From assembly GCF_008017545.1 (NCBI RefSeq), contig NZ_VRTZ01000002.1:124001-188000 (forward strand): 64,000 nt of DNA, in the 5' to 3' direction. Position 1 is the stretch's first letter; each line of letters starts with the position of its first letter. Shown here one piece after another: positions 20,321-26,790 of the stretch. The notes under the pieces are model-generated. The model was not told the origin of the DNA and made no database searches. It saw only the letters and a program-made list of their open reading frames with translations. Origin of the DNA: Homoserinibacter sp. GY 40078. Its GTDB lineage: Bacteria > Actinomycetota > Actinomycetes > Actinomycetales > Microbacteriaceae. The position numbers were made by a program, and so were the translations under genes.

Positions 20321-20339
20321 TGGACAGCGTACACATCCG
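20321..20339. promoter_or_regulatory. Candidate operator shared with the TetR gene
   Basis: TGGACAGCGTACACATCCG here matches 18 of 19 bases of 48969-48987, upstream of a TetR-family gene. Read on the minus strand it includes TACGCT, a possible -10 box for the DUF899 gene. Confidence 0.55.
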
Positions 20340-20363
20340 AGGAGACCTCGCGCCAGAGTCCCT

Positions 20364-20432
20364 ATCCCGCGAGATGTCCGTATTTGCACATCTCGACGTG
20401 CGAAACCTGCAGTTTTCGACATCTCGCGGGAT
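20364..20432. repeat. Nested palindromic repeat, copy 3 (degenerate)
   Basis: The outer 15-nt arms (20364-20378 and 20418-20432, ATCCCGCGAGATGTC) are perfect. The inner part has diverged on the right side. It lies in the 166-bp gap between the divergent DUF899 and DoxX genes. Confidence 0.8.
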
Positions 20433-20466
20433 GGGGGATTGGGGATTGGGGGGTGAGGATGGGGGC

Positions 20467-20847
20467 ATGAGCGCGTCGCGAAACCTCCTCCGGCTGGCCC
20501 TCGGTGCTGCACTCGCTGGCGCGGGGGTCGCGCACCTGACGTCGGCGCGCCAGGAGTTCCAGGCGCAGGTGCCCGACTGGGTGCCTCTGGATCCCGACAC
20601 GACGGTCGTCGCATCCGGGGTTGTCGAGATCGCACTCGGTGCGGCGCTCGTCGTGGCGCCCCGCCGCATCCGCCCGAAGGTCGGCGCGCTCGCAGCGGCG
20701 TTCTTCGTGGCCGTCTTTCCCGGCAACGTCTCGCAGTGGGTGCGACGCCGCGACGGATTCGGCCTCGACACCGACGGCAAGCGCTTCGCCCGCCTCTTCT
20801 TCCAGCCCGTCCTCGTGGTCTGGGCGTGGTGCTCCACACGCGCGTGA
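20467..20847 (+). CDS. DoxX-like small membrane protein
   Basis: A 126-aa protein with about four hydrophobic segments (LLRLALGAALAGAGVAHL, TVVASGVVEIALGAALVVA, VGALAAAFFVAVFPG, FFQPVLVVWAW). The pattern GAGVAHL and AVFPGNVSQW fits DoxX/DUF417-like membrane proteins. The exact role of this family is not settled. The ATG follows a run of G residues containing GGGGAT-like purines; no strong promoter is seen. It is divergent from the DUF899 gene. Confidence 0.7.
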   Translation: MSASRNLLRLALGAALAGAGVAHLTSARQEFQAQVPDWVPLDPDTTVVASGVVEIALGAALVVAPRRIRPKVGALAAAFFVAVFPGNVSQWVRRRDGFGLDTDGKRFARLFFQPVLVVWAWCSTRA

Positions 20848-20892
20848 TCGCCCGGTAGTTCAGGTCTGTCCCCCAGTCAAGGCCCTCGCGGG

Positions 20893-20898
20893 TAAAAT
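20893..20898 (+). promoter_or_regulatory. -10 box of the SRPBCC gene
   Basis: TAAAAT about 45 nt upstream of the ATG lies in a local AT-rich patch. It gives a conventional leader rather than a leaderless start. Confidence 0.45.
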
Positions 20899-20943
20899 TG
20901 ATTGCAGTTGTACTGGGTCGCGTACCCCGGGGGTGGTTGTGTT

Positions 20944-21369
20944 ATGCCGAGAATTGTGGGGGCCATTGAAGTTGATGTGCCCGTCTCGACCGTCTATGCG
21001 CAGTGGGCGCAGTTCGAGTCGTTCTCTCAATTCCTCGACGATCCGGATCGGATCACGCCGATCGACGACACGCACCAGCACTGGAAGGTGAAGGTCGGCG
21101 GCAGCTACCGGGAGTTCGACACCGTGATCACGGAGCGTCGCACGGACGAGAGCATGGCCTGGCGCACGACCGGCGGCGAATCGAACCATGTGGGGCTCGT
21201 CACCTTCGAGGCGCTCGGATCGAGCACCCGCGTAAGTGTGCAGATCGACTGGGAGCCGATGGGTGCGATGCAGGCCCTTGCGGCGCGGATGGGCGCAGGC
21301 AATCTTGCGGTGAAGCGCGATCTGGCGAACTTCAAGCAGTACATCGAGTCGGTGGCGACCCAGCGCTGA
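20944..21369 (+). CDS. SRPBCC-family (START-fold) protein
   Basis: A 141-aa protein, [21 protein letters not shown] then [10 protein letters not shown], matching polyketide-cyclase/SRPBCC proteins that bind small hydrophobic ligands. The middle ([20 protein letters not shown] and [20 protein letters not shown], shown in parts) forms the expected beta sheet, and the C-terminal helix ends [16 protein letters not shown]. The ligand is unknown. ATG 20944 is chosen at the conserved N-terminus. It lies just before gatB, which has its own promoter. Confidence 0.82.
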   Translation: MPRIVGAIEVDVPVSTVYAQWAQFESFSQFLDDPDRITPIDDTHQHWKVKVGGSYREFDTVITERRTDESMAWRTTGGESNHVGLVTFEALGSSTRVSVQIDWEPMGAMQALAARMGAGNLAVKRDLANFKQYIESVATQR

Positions 21370-21457
21370 GGATCGTGCGGGTGAGGACCGCCGCACCGCC
21401 GCACCACAGCGCCGCGAGTCCGCCCGCCCCGCGCGCATCCGCCCCCGCGCCGCAACC

Positions 21458-21463
21458 TAGAAT
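21458..21463 (+). promoter_or_regulatory. -10 box of leaderless gatB
   Basis: TAGAAT lies 7 nt before the gatB ATG. Confidence 0.6.
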
Positions 21464-21470
21464 CGAACCC

Positions 21471-22988
21471 ATGCCCAAGCCCGACCTGATGGACTTCGAC
21501 AAGGCGCTCGAGCTGTTCGAGCCGGTGCTCGGATTCGAGGTGCACGTCGAGCTCTCGACCGCCACGAAGATGTTCAGCGACGCCCCGAACCCGGCCGCTC
21601 CCGGCGGATTCGGCGCCGCCCCGAACACGCAGATCACGCCGCTGTGCCTCGGACTCCCCGGCAGCCTGCCGGTCGTGAACGAGAAGGCGATCGAGTATTC
21701 GATCTCGCTCGGCCTCGCGCTCGGATGCCAGATCGCGCCGTCGAGCCGCTTCGCCCGCAAGAACTACTTCTACCCCGACCTCGCGAAGAACTACCAGATC
21801 AGCCAGTACGACGAGCCGATCGCGTTCGAGGGTTCTGTGGAGATCGAGTTGGAGGACGGCACGGCGTTCACCATCCCGATCGAGCGCGCACACATGGAGG
21901 AAGACGCCGGCAAGCTCACCCACATGGGCGGGTCGACGGGCCGCATCCACGGCGCCGAGTATTCGCTCGTCGACTACAACCGTGCAGGTGTGCCGCTCGT
22001 CGAGATCGTGACGAAGCCGATCTTCGGCGCCGAGCACCGCGCCCCCGAGGTGGGCAAGGCGTACGTGTCGACGATCCGCGACATGGTGCGCGCCCTCGGC
22101 ATCTCGGAGGCGCGGATGGAGCGGGGCAACCTGCGCTGCGACGCGAACGTGTCGCTGCGCCCGAGGGGGCAGGAGAAGCTCGGCACCCGCACTGAGACGA
22201 AGAACGTGAACTCGTTCCGTTCGGTGGAGCGCGCGGTGCGTTACGAGATCCAGCGTCAGGCGGCGATCCTCGCGGCGGGCGGCACGATCACGCAGGAGAC
22301 CCGTCACTGGCACGAAGACCGCGGGGTCACCTCCGCCGGTCGCCCCAAGTCGGATGCCGACGACTACCGCTACTTCCCGGAGCCCGACCTGCTGCCAGTG
22401 GAGCCGTCGCCGGAGCTCATCGAGCAGCTGCGTGCCGCACTTCCTGAGGCGCCGGCCGTGCGCCGTCGCCGCCTTCAGGAGGCGTGGGGCTTCACCGACC
22501 TGGAGTTCCGCGACGTGAAGAACGCCGGGCTGCTCGTCGAGGTGGAGGAGACGGTGGCCGCGGGTGCGGCGCCGGCTCAGGCCCGCAAGTGGTGGACGGG
22601 CGAGATCGCTCGCATCGCGAACACCCGCTCGGCGGAGCCCGCGGAACTCGTGTCGCCGCTGCACGTGTCCGAGTTGATTGCGCTCATCGAGTCGGGTGAC
22701 CTCACCGATCGTCTCGCCCGCCAGGTGCTGGAGGGCGTGATCGAGGGGGAGGGCCGCCCGTCTGAGGTGGTCGAGGCCCGGGGCCTCAAGGTCGTCTCGG
22801 ATGACGGTGCCCTCATCGCCGCGATCGACGAAGCTCTCGCTGCCCAGCCCGACGTGCTCGAGAAGATCCGAGACGGCAAGGTGCAGGCCGCCGGTGCCGT
22901 GATCGGCGCCGTCATGAAAGCGATGCGCGGCCAGGCGGATGCGGCGCGCGTGCGCGAGCTCGTGCTGGAGCGGGCGACGGGGGAGTAG
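21471..22988 (+). CDS. gatB: Amidotransferase subunit B
   Basis: A 505-aa subunit that binds tRNA and activates the misacylated amino acid with [38 protein letters not shown] and [16 protein letters not shown] are signature motifs. The C-terminal YqeY-like tail ends [13 protein letters not shown]. Expressed from its own leaderless-type promoter, apart from gatCA. The last 46 bp of the gene are repeated at 23739-23784. Confidence 0.96.
   Translation: MPKPDLMDFDKALELFEPVLGFEVHVELSTATKMFSDAPNPAAPGGFGAAPNTQITPLCLGLPGSLPVVNEKAIEYSISLGLALGCQIAPSSRFARKNYFYPDLAKNYQISQYDEPIAFEGSVEIELEDGTAFTIPIERAHMEEDAGKLTHMGGSTGRIHGAEYSLVDYNRAGVPLVEIVTKPIFGAEHRAPEVGKAYVSTIRDMVRALGISEARMERGNLRCDANVSLRPRGQEKLGTRTETKNVNSFRSVERAVRYEIQRQAAILAAGGTITQETRHWHEDRGVTSAGRPKSDADDYRYFPEPDLLPVEPSPELIEQLRAALPEAPAVRRRRLQEAWGFTDLEFRDVKNAGLLVEVEETVAAGAAPAQARKWWTGEIARIANTRSAEPAELVSPLHVSELIALIESGDLTDRLARQVLEGVIEGEGRPSEVVEARGLKVVSDDGALIAAIDEALAAQPDVLEKIRDGKVQAAGAVIGAVMKAMRGQADAARVRELVLERATGE
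22943..22988 (+). repeat. 46-bp direct repeat, copy A (3' end of gatB)
   Basis: This stretch, ending at the gatB stop codon, recurs at 23739-23784 with 45 of 46 bases identical. The copies flank a block containing only the Pr6Pr gene. Confidence 0.92.
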
Positions 22989-23008
22989 CTGGATGGCTGG
23001 TGGCGCCG

Positions 23009-23683
23009 TCAGTTAGTGATGGCGACGCGCGCTCTCCTACGGGCTCGCATTGAAACGAGCCGATCCAACGCGATCACCGCGAACGCGATCGCCGCGAGGA
23101 TCAGAATGATTCGCCCGAGCGCGAGGCTCATGCTGCCGATCCCGGCGACGGTCGGATCGAGGAACGGATACGGGTACCGATCGTTCACGGCAGGCAGCAG
23201 CGTTCCCCGCACGATCATGACGGCTCCGTATCCGATCGGGTACAGCAGCCACACGAGGGCGGTGCGCCAGCGGATGACGCCGTGCGGGCCGATGGCGAGC
23301 CAGTCGATCAGCACGAGGATCGGCGACACGTAGTGAAGCAGGAAGAGTCCGGTGTTGTCGATCGCGACGGCCGGGTCGGGATCGAAGAGACCCGGTATCG
23401 GGTTCGTGCCGTGGCTGTTGAGGAAGTGCGCGATGAGGGCGGTCGTCGTGAGCCAGAACGTCACCGCCCCGCGCAGTGCGGGTACGGGAGTGACCGTCGC
23501 CCGGCGCTGCGCCATGAGGACGAGCGCAGTGAGGAAGTACCCGAGCGCGATGAGGCTGCTCTGGCTCGTGAAGAACGCGAATCTCCGTTCGCCGAGCAGC
23601 AGACCCGACACGATGACGATCACGATGGCGGAGCGCAGGGCGAACGCTGCGTATCGGGTGGCGGGTTCCATGGACCTGTGCAT
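23009..23683 (-). CDS. Pr6Pr-family six-helix membrane protein
   Basis: A 224-aa integral membrane protein with six hydrophobic helices, of the Pr6Pr type (FFTSQSSLIALGYFLTALVL, TTALIAHFLNSHG, LLHYVSPILVLIDWLA, WLLYPIGYGAVMIVRG). FTSQSNL-like and HYVxP motifs are typical of this family, whose function is not established. It is convergent to gatB with a 20-bp gap. The gene is the only one inside a block bounded by a 46-bp direct repeat. Confidence 0.85.
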   Translation of the reverse strand: MHRSMEPATRYAAFALRSAIVIVIVSGLLLGERRFAFFTSQSSLIALGYFLTALVLMAQRRATVTPVPALRGAVTFWLTTTALIAHFLNSHGTNPIPGLFDPDPAVAIDNTGLFLLHYVSPILVLIDWLAIGPHGVIRWRTALVWLLYPIGYGAVMIVRGTLLPAVNDRYPYPFLDPTVAGIGSMSLALGRIILILAAIAFAVIALDRLVSMRARRRARVAITN

Positions 23684-23738
23684 TCTTCGTCGAGTGCGAG
23701 GGGTAGAAGCACGCTAGCAGTTTCCCGAGGGGCCCCTC

Positions 23739-23784
23739 GGCGCGCGTGCGCGAGCTGGTGCTGGAGCGGGCGACGGGGGAGTAG
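23739..23784 (+). repeat. 46-bp direct repeat, copy B
   Basis: Duplicate of the gatB 3' end including its stop codon, with a single C-to-G difference. It is non-coding here, between the Pr6Pr start and the RelE remnant. Confidence 0.92.
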
Positions 23785-23802
23785 GTCTGCCGCTCGGTGC
23801 CC

Positions 23803-23902
23803 TCAGCGTGATTCGTTCACATCGCGCCGATGCCCGACCTTGAACACTGTGACTCGTACCGTCTCGTGCCGAGCTGGTGAACTCGACAGCAAACAGCCTC
23901 AC
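23803..23902 (-). pseudogene. RelE/ParE-type toxin remnant (internal deletion)
   Basis: A GTG overlaps the antitoxin stop (GTGA) and reads MRLFAVEFTSSAR, a typical RelE N-terminus. Right after, in a different frame, the DNA encodes HETVRVTVFKVGHRRDVNESR and a stop at 23803-23805, a typical RelE C-terminus. The roughly 50 residues in between are missing and the join is out of frame, so the toxin is dead. The antitoxin upstream is intact. Confidence 0.8.
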
Positions 23903-24162
23903 TCGGAGAGCTCGTCTCGCAGTTCTTCCAGAGTGACGCGCTCTCCGGTGTCAGCGGACCGGGCTGCCCGGAACTCCGCCGCGTCTCGAGCGTCTTCGAG
24001 TGCTTCGAGCAGTTCGAGGTCTTCGACGCCGATCATCACCGCGGCGAGCTTGCCGTGGCGGGTGACGCCGACGCGTTCATGGCCATACAACACCCGCCCG
24101 ACGACGTCTGCCAGGTCGTCCCGGAGCGCGGCCGTCGTCACTGAGCGGTTGAGCGAGTTCAC
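23899..24162 (-). CDS. Phd/YefM-type antitoxin
   Basis: An 87-aa antitoxin, SVTTAALRDDLADVVGRVLYG with VTRHGKLAAVMIGVEDLELLE, the Phd/YefM pattern: DNA-binding N-terminal part and an acidic toxin-binding tail. Its partner toxin directly downstream is reduced to a remnant, so this is now an orphan antitoxin. A TATACT box 6 nt before the GTG implies a leaderless start, and the palindrome CACTTAAGTG (24186-24195) upstream is a likely autoregulatory site. Confidence 0.87.
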   Translation of the reverse strand: MNSLNRSVTTAALRDDLADVVGRVLYGHERVGVTRHGKLAAVMIGVEDLELLEALEDARDAAEFRAARSADTGERVTLEELRDELSE

Positions 24163-24168
24163 GGTCGC

Positions 24169-24174
24169 AGTATA
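24169..24174 (-). promoter_or_regulatory. -10 box of the Phd-type antitoxin gene
   Basis: TATACT lies 6 nt before the GTG of the antitoxin on the minus strand. Confidence 0.65.
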
Positions 24175-24185
24175 CGTCCGTTTGC

Positions 24186-24195
24186 CACTTAAGTG
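24186..24195. promoter_or_regulatory. Palindrome, candidate antitoxin operator
   Basis: CACTTAAGTG is a perfect 10-bp palindrome just upstream of the antitoxin -10 box, near the expected -35 position. Confidence 0.45.
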
Positions 24196-24219
24196 ACGAT
24201 GTGCAAAAAATGTACAAAA

Positions 24220-25569
24220 CTAGGGCGCGCTGCTCTCGTCGACCGACGACATTGCCGTCGAGACGAGGCTCTTCGACACTGACGGATCGACTTCGACCTC
24301 GTCCTGGTCCCGGAACCGCGGGGGCGCGGCCGCCCAGGGCTTCAGCACCTGGCCGAGCTCCTCGTAGCTCGTCTCCACGGCGTCCAACACTGAGTCAATG
24401 AATCCGCCTCGCCCGGCCCCGCGTTTCGATCCCATCGTGAAGGTCCGCGCAACGGTGAAGGACTTGAGATCCTTGCCGGGCTCGCCGACGAGCTTCGCCG
24501 GGGCCTCTCGGGCGTCGCGTAGCAACTCCGCCATCGCCGTGCGTGACCGGAACGCGAACGCCTCGACCCGGGTGCTGTCCGGAGCTGCCTTCAGCTGACG
24601 CAACAGCCAGTTGATGCGTGTGAGGGCGCGGCCCGTCCTCGGTGCATCGATGTCGAAAGAGCATGTGACCTTCGAGGCGCGGAGGTCCGCGACGACCCGC
24701 ATCGGCGAGATCGCGTTCGGGATGCGAATCTCGCCCGACAGCACTCCCTCCTCGATCAGCTGGTGCGCGAGCGCGTTCGTGCGAAGCGTTGGATCCTGCG
24801 ACTCGGCACGCGTGCTCACGGGAACGACCTCCGTACCGAGTCGCCGTCCGAGTCGAAGGCACGCGAATCTCAGCAGTGCGTCGAATCGCAATGCGACGTC
24901 GACGGCGGTCTTGTCGCTGGAGCGCAGCGTGCCCGTGGAGACTGCCTCACGGACGGGAACCCAGCTCGGACCCATGTCGTCGAACTCCATGGCGCCCGAC
25001 TTCGGATGTTCGAGGTACCGGATCAGCTCGCCCAGAATCCATGACTGGTCAGGGTCGGCGACTCCCCGGAACTGCCTCTGGAGCACCGCGTGCGAAAGGA
25101 TCTCGGTCCACGAATAGTGGTGCATGGTGACCTTGCGCAGCTTGCGTCGATCCACCACCGTCGGATGCGACCCTGCCGCTGCGGGAAGCTCATTGGAGAT
25201 CGTGATCAGGTAGTCGTATCCACGGTCGCGGGCCACGTCGAGGTACTGCTCGAGCTGGTCCGGTCCCAGCGTGTTCGCCCCGGTCTTCACCTCGACGAGC
25301 GCGGTCCACTCCTTCGAGGCCCGCTTCACGCGGATGAGACCGTCCGGATAGATGCGCCTTCCGTCGGGCAGGTCGAAGGGCACCTCGATGTAGGTCTCCA
25401 CGTGACCAGCCGGCGCGCCCAGCGGCCCGAGGAGGGATCTCGAGAACTCGCGCACCGCCTCCATCACGGCGAGAAGTGCCGATGTCGCGCGGCGCTCCTG
25501 CTCCTCGGCGCCGTTGATTCCGGATGTGGGGATCAGCCGTGCGGCGTTCCAGGTCTGCTCGTCAGCCAC
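24220..25569 (-). CDS. PD-(D/E)XK nuclease-like protein, family not recognised
   Basis: A 449-aa cytoplasmic protein with no signal or membrane segment. Residues 58-125 look like a PD-(D/E)XK nuclease core: an acidic Glu25 in a helix, IYPDGLIRV (Asp76), then TALVEVKTG (Glu93-x-Lys95), followed by DQLEQYLDVARDRGYDYLITISN, the usual helix and strand after ExK. The remaining 300 residues are not recognised; the last about 60 are low-complexity and charged. GTG 25569 is chosen for the AAGGAGG 6 nt upstream. The neighbours are toxin-antitoxin genes on the same strand. A defence or DNA-repair role is possible but unproven. Confidence 0.65.
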   Translation of the reverse strand: MADEQTWNAARLIPTSGINGAEEQERRATSALLAVMEAVREFSRSLLGPLGAPAGHVETYIEVPFDLPDGRRIYPDGLIRVKRASKEWTALVEVKTGANTLGPDQLEQYLDVARDRGYDYLITISNELPAAAGSHPTVVDRRKLRKVTMHHYSWTEILSHAVLQRQFRGVADPDQSWILGELIRYLEHPKSGAMEFDDMGPSWVPVREAVSTGTLRSSDKTAVDVALRFDALLRFACLRLGRRLGTEVVPVSTRAESQDPTLRTNALAHQLIEEGVLSGEIRIPNAISPMRVVADLRASKVTCSFDIDAPRTGRALTRINWLLRQLKAAPDSTRVEAFAFRSRTAMAELLRDAREAPAKLVGEPGKDLKSFTVARTFTMGSKRGAGRGGFIDSVLDAVETSYEELGQVLKPWAAAPPRFRDQDEVEVDPSVSKSLVSTAMSSVDESSAP

Positions 25570-25690
25570 GAGACCTCCTTGCGATTCGACAGCGGTGTCG
25601 ATGGGTTGGGAGACAGTGTGGCTTGCCGCGGGGTGAGGTTTCCAGCCCCGACTTTGACTTGATCGCCACGCAGCTATGTAGAGTAGCCGC

Positions 25691-25723
25691 ATGGGTCAGC
25701 CAGGGAGCCGAGGGTGCCAGTGA
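25691..25723 (+). CDS. Possible 10-codon upstream ORF
   Basis: ATG at 25691 follows TAGAGT by 6 nt, the leaderless pattern used elsewhere here. It encodes MGQPGSRGCQ, and its TGA overlaps the ATG of the next gene (TGATG). This would couple translation of the DUF4190-like gene to the short ORF. Evidence is only positional. Confidence 0.3.
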   Translation: MGQPGSRGCQ

Positions 25724-26013
25724 TGGGTATTGGAGAGCTCGCCGAAGCGGCCGATCGGCCGCGCACGTGGAGTGCCTTGGCGATCATCGCTGTTGTGGCG
25801 GCCGTCGTCGCCCCGCCGCTGGGTCTGGTGCTGGGCATCGTCGCCCTGGTTCGCGTGCGCAGGCGCAGGTTCCGGGGCCGCGGCCTCGCCATCGCTGCGA
25901 TCGTCGTGGCGGGCGTGCTGTGCGTCGCGATTGCCCTGTCGGCGTGGGCCTGGGCGAGTTTCACAGTCGAGTACTCGGCGACGTCCGAGACGGTGTCGCG
26001 CGCCGACGGGTGA
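25723..26013 (+). CDS. DUF4190-like small membrane protein
   Basis: A 96-aa protein with two hydrophobic helices (ALAIIAVVAAVVAPPLGLVLGIVALV and LAIAAIVVAGVLCVAIALSAWAW, approximately 19-44 and 55-77) joined by a basic loop RVRRRRFRGRG. This is the DUF4190 pattern. The ATG at 25723 is preferred over a GTG at 25714 because of its TGATG overlap with a short upstream ORF. It is divergent from the nuclease-like gene. Function unknown. Confidence 0.7.
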   Translation: MGIGELAEAADRPRTWSALAIIAVVAAVVAPPLGLVLGIVALVRVRRRRFRGRGLAIAAIVVAGVLCVAIALSAWAWASFTVEYSATSETVSRADG

Positions 26014-26053
26014 GGCCGCCAGCCCCGAAGCGGTCGAGCGGCGGCAAGCCGCC

Positions 26054-26431
26054 TCAATACGGCGCCGCAAGCCCTGCGAACATCGGAAAGTGCTTCACAT
26101 TCCGCGTGAGAAGCCGCACACCGAGCGCGACCGCCGTCGCGGCGATCGCCAGATCCGCCGTGTCGATCCCACGGTTGCCCGGCAACCACGCGCGACCGAG
26201 CTCGCCGGCCAACTCCGCGAGGGTCGCATCGAACGGATGCCAGGTGAACACGTCGAGAAGAGCGCGCGTCGCGACCGCCTCACCCGAGCGCATCCCCGCC
26301 AGAACCTCGAGCCGAGTCAGTTCGCTCGCATGAAGAGGGCCAGCCCGGCGCGCCTCCTGCAGTACCAGCGCGGCCGCGTCCGAACCACGGAGCACATCGA
26401 TCACGATCGAGGTGTCCACGAGCACGGTCAT
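26054..26431 (-). CDS. vapC: VapC-type PIN-domain toxin
   Basis: A 125-aa PIN-domain ribonuclease. Acidic catalytic positions are visible: Asp6 in LVDTSIVIDVL, Glu42 in LTRLEVLAGM, Asp90/Asp93 in GIDTADLAIAATA, and Asn111 in LLTRNVKHF. Length is normal, and nothing suggests it is broken. It overlaps the antitoxin gene by 4 bp. Such toxins cleave tRNA or rRNA; the target here is unknown. Confidence 0.92.
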   Translation of the reverse strand: MTVLVDTSIVIDVLRGSDAAALVLQEARRAGPLHASELTRLEVLAGMRSGEAVATRALLDVFTWHPFDATLAELAGELGRAWLPGNRGIDTADLAIAATAVALGVRLLTRNVKHFPMFAGLAAPY

Positions 26432-26685
26432 CGATCGATCGTCCCACCGAGGCGCCCACCCGAGCGCAGGCTCTCCACATAGCTCTCGCCGTCGAACTCA
26501 CGGCCCGACCAAGCTCCCGCGGCGTGAGCGATCGCGCGCAGATCCGCATCCACATCCGCCGCAGGCGCATACACGACGGTGACCGCGTGGCGGATGAGCG
26601 CGGACAACGAGCGCCCCGTGCGCGCCGCCTCGGCATCAAGCAGACGACGCTCCTCCTCGCCGAGCGAAATCTGCGTGCGCATCAT
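26428..26685 (-). CDS. vapB: Ribbon-helix-helix antitoxin (VapB-type)
   Basis: An 85-aa antitoxin. MMRTQISLGEEERRLLDAEA and GRSLSALIRHAV form a ribbon-helix-helix DNA-binding domain; the C-terminal tail (SYVESLRSGGRLGG) would neutralise VapC. The ATG at 26685 follows TAGCCT by 6 nt. The inverted repeat GATGTA-N4-TACATC overlaps this promoter and is a likely autoregulatory operator. Confidence 0.88.
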   Translation of the reverse strand: MMRTQISLGEEERRLLDAEAARTGRSLSALIRHAVTVVYAPAADVDADLRAIAHAAGAWSGREFDGESYVESLRSGGRLGGTIDR

Positions 26686-26701
26686 GATGTAAGGCTACAT
26701 C
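26686..26701. promoter_or_regulatory. vapBC promoter and candidate operator
   Basis: GATGTAAGGCTACATC has perfect 6-bp arms and a 4-nt spacer. On the minus strand it contains the TAGCCT -10 box (26692-26697), so antitoxin binding here would block transcription. Confidence 0.6.
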
Positions 26702-26790
26702 ACCGCGCTGTTCGCCACCCCTCGTTCACCTCCGGGTCACCCGCACCAACCAGGCTTCGCATGTCCCCCATCGCGCCCCCGAAGGACCCC

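Noticed and set aside
22943-23784. Insertion sequence or transposon around the Pr6Pr gene
   Set aside because: No transposase and no terminal inverted repeats; the flanks are a long direct repeat of gene sequence, so it is reported as a possible att-like repeat instead.
23714-23902. A 62-codon gene downstream of the Phd antitoxin
   Set aside because: After the first 13 residues the frame is meaningless; the real RelE C-terminus is in another frame, so it is described as a pseudogene.
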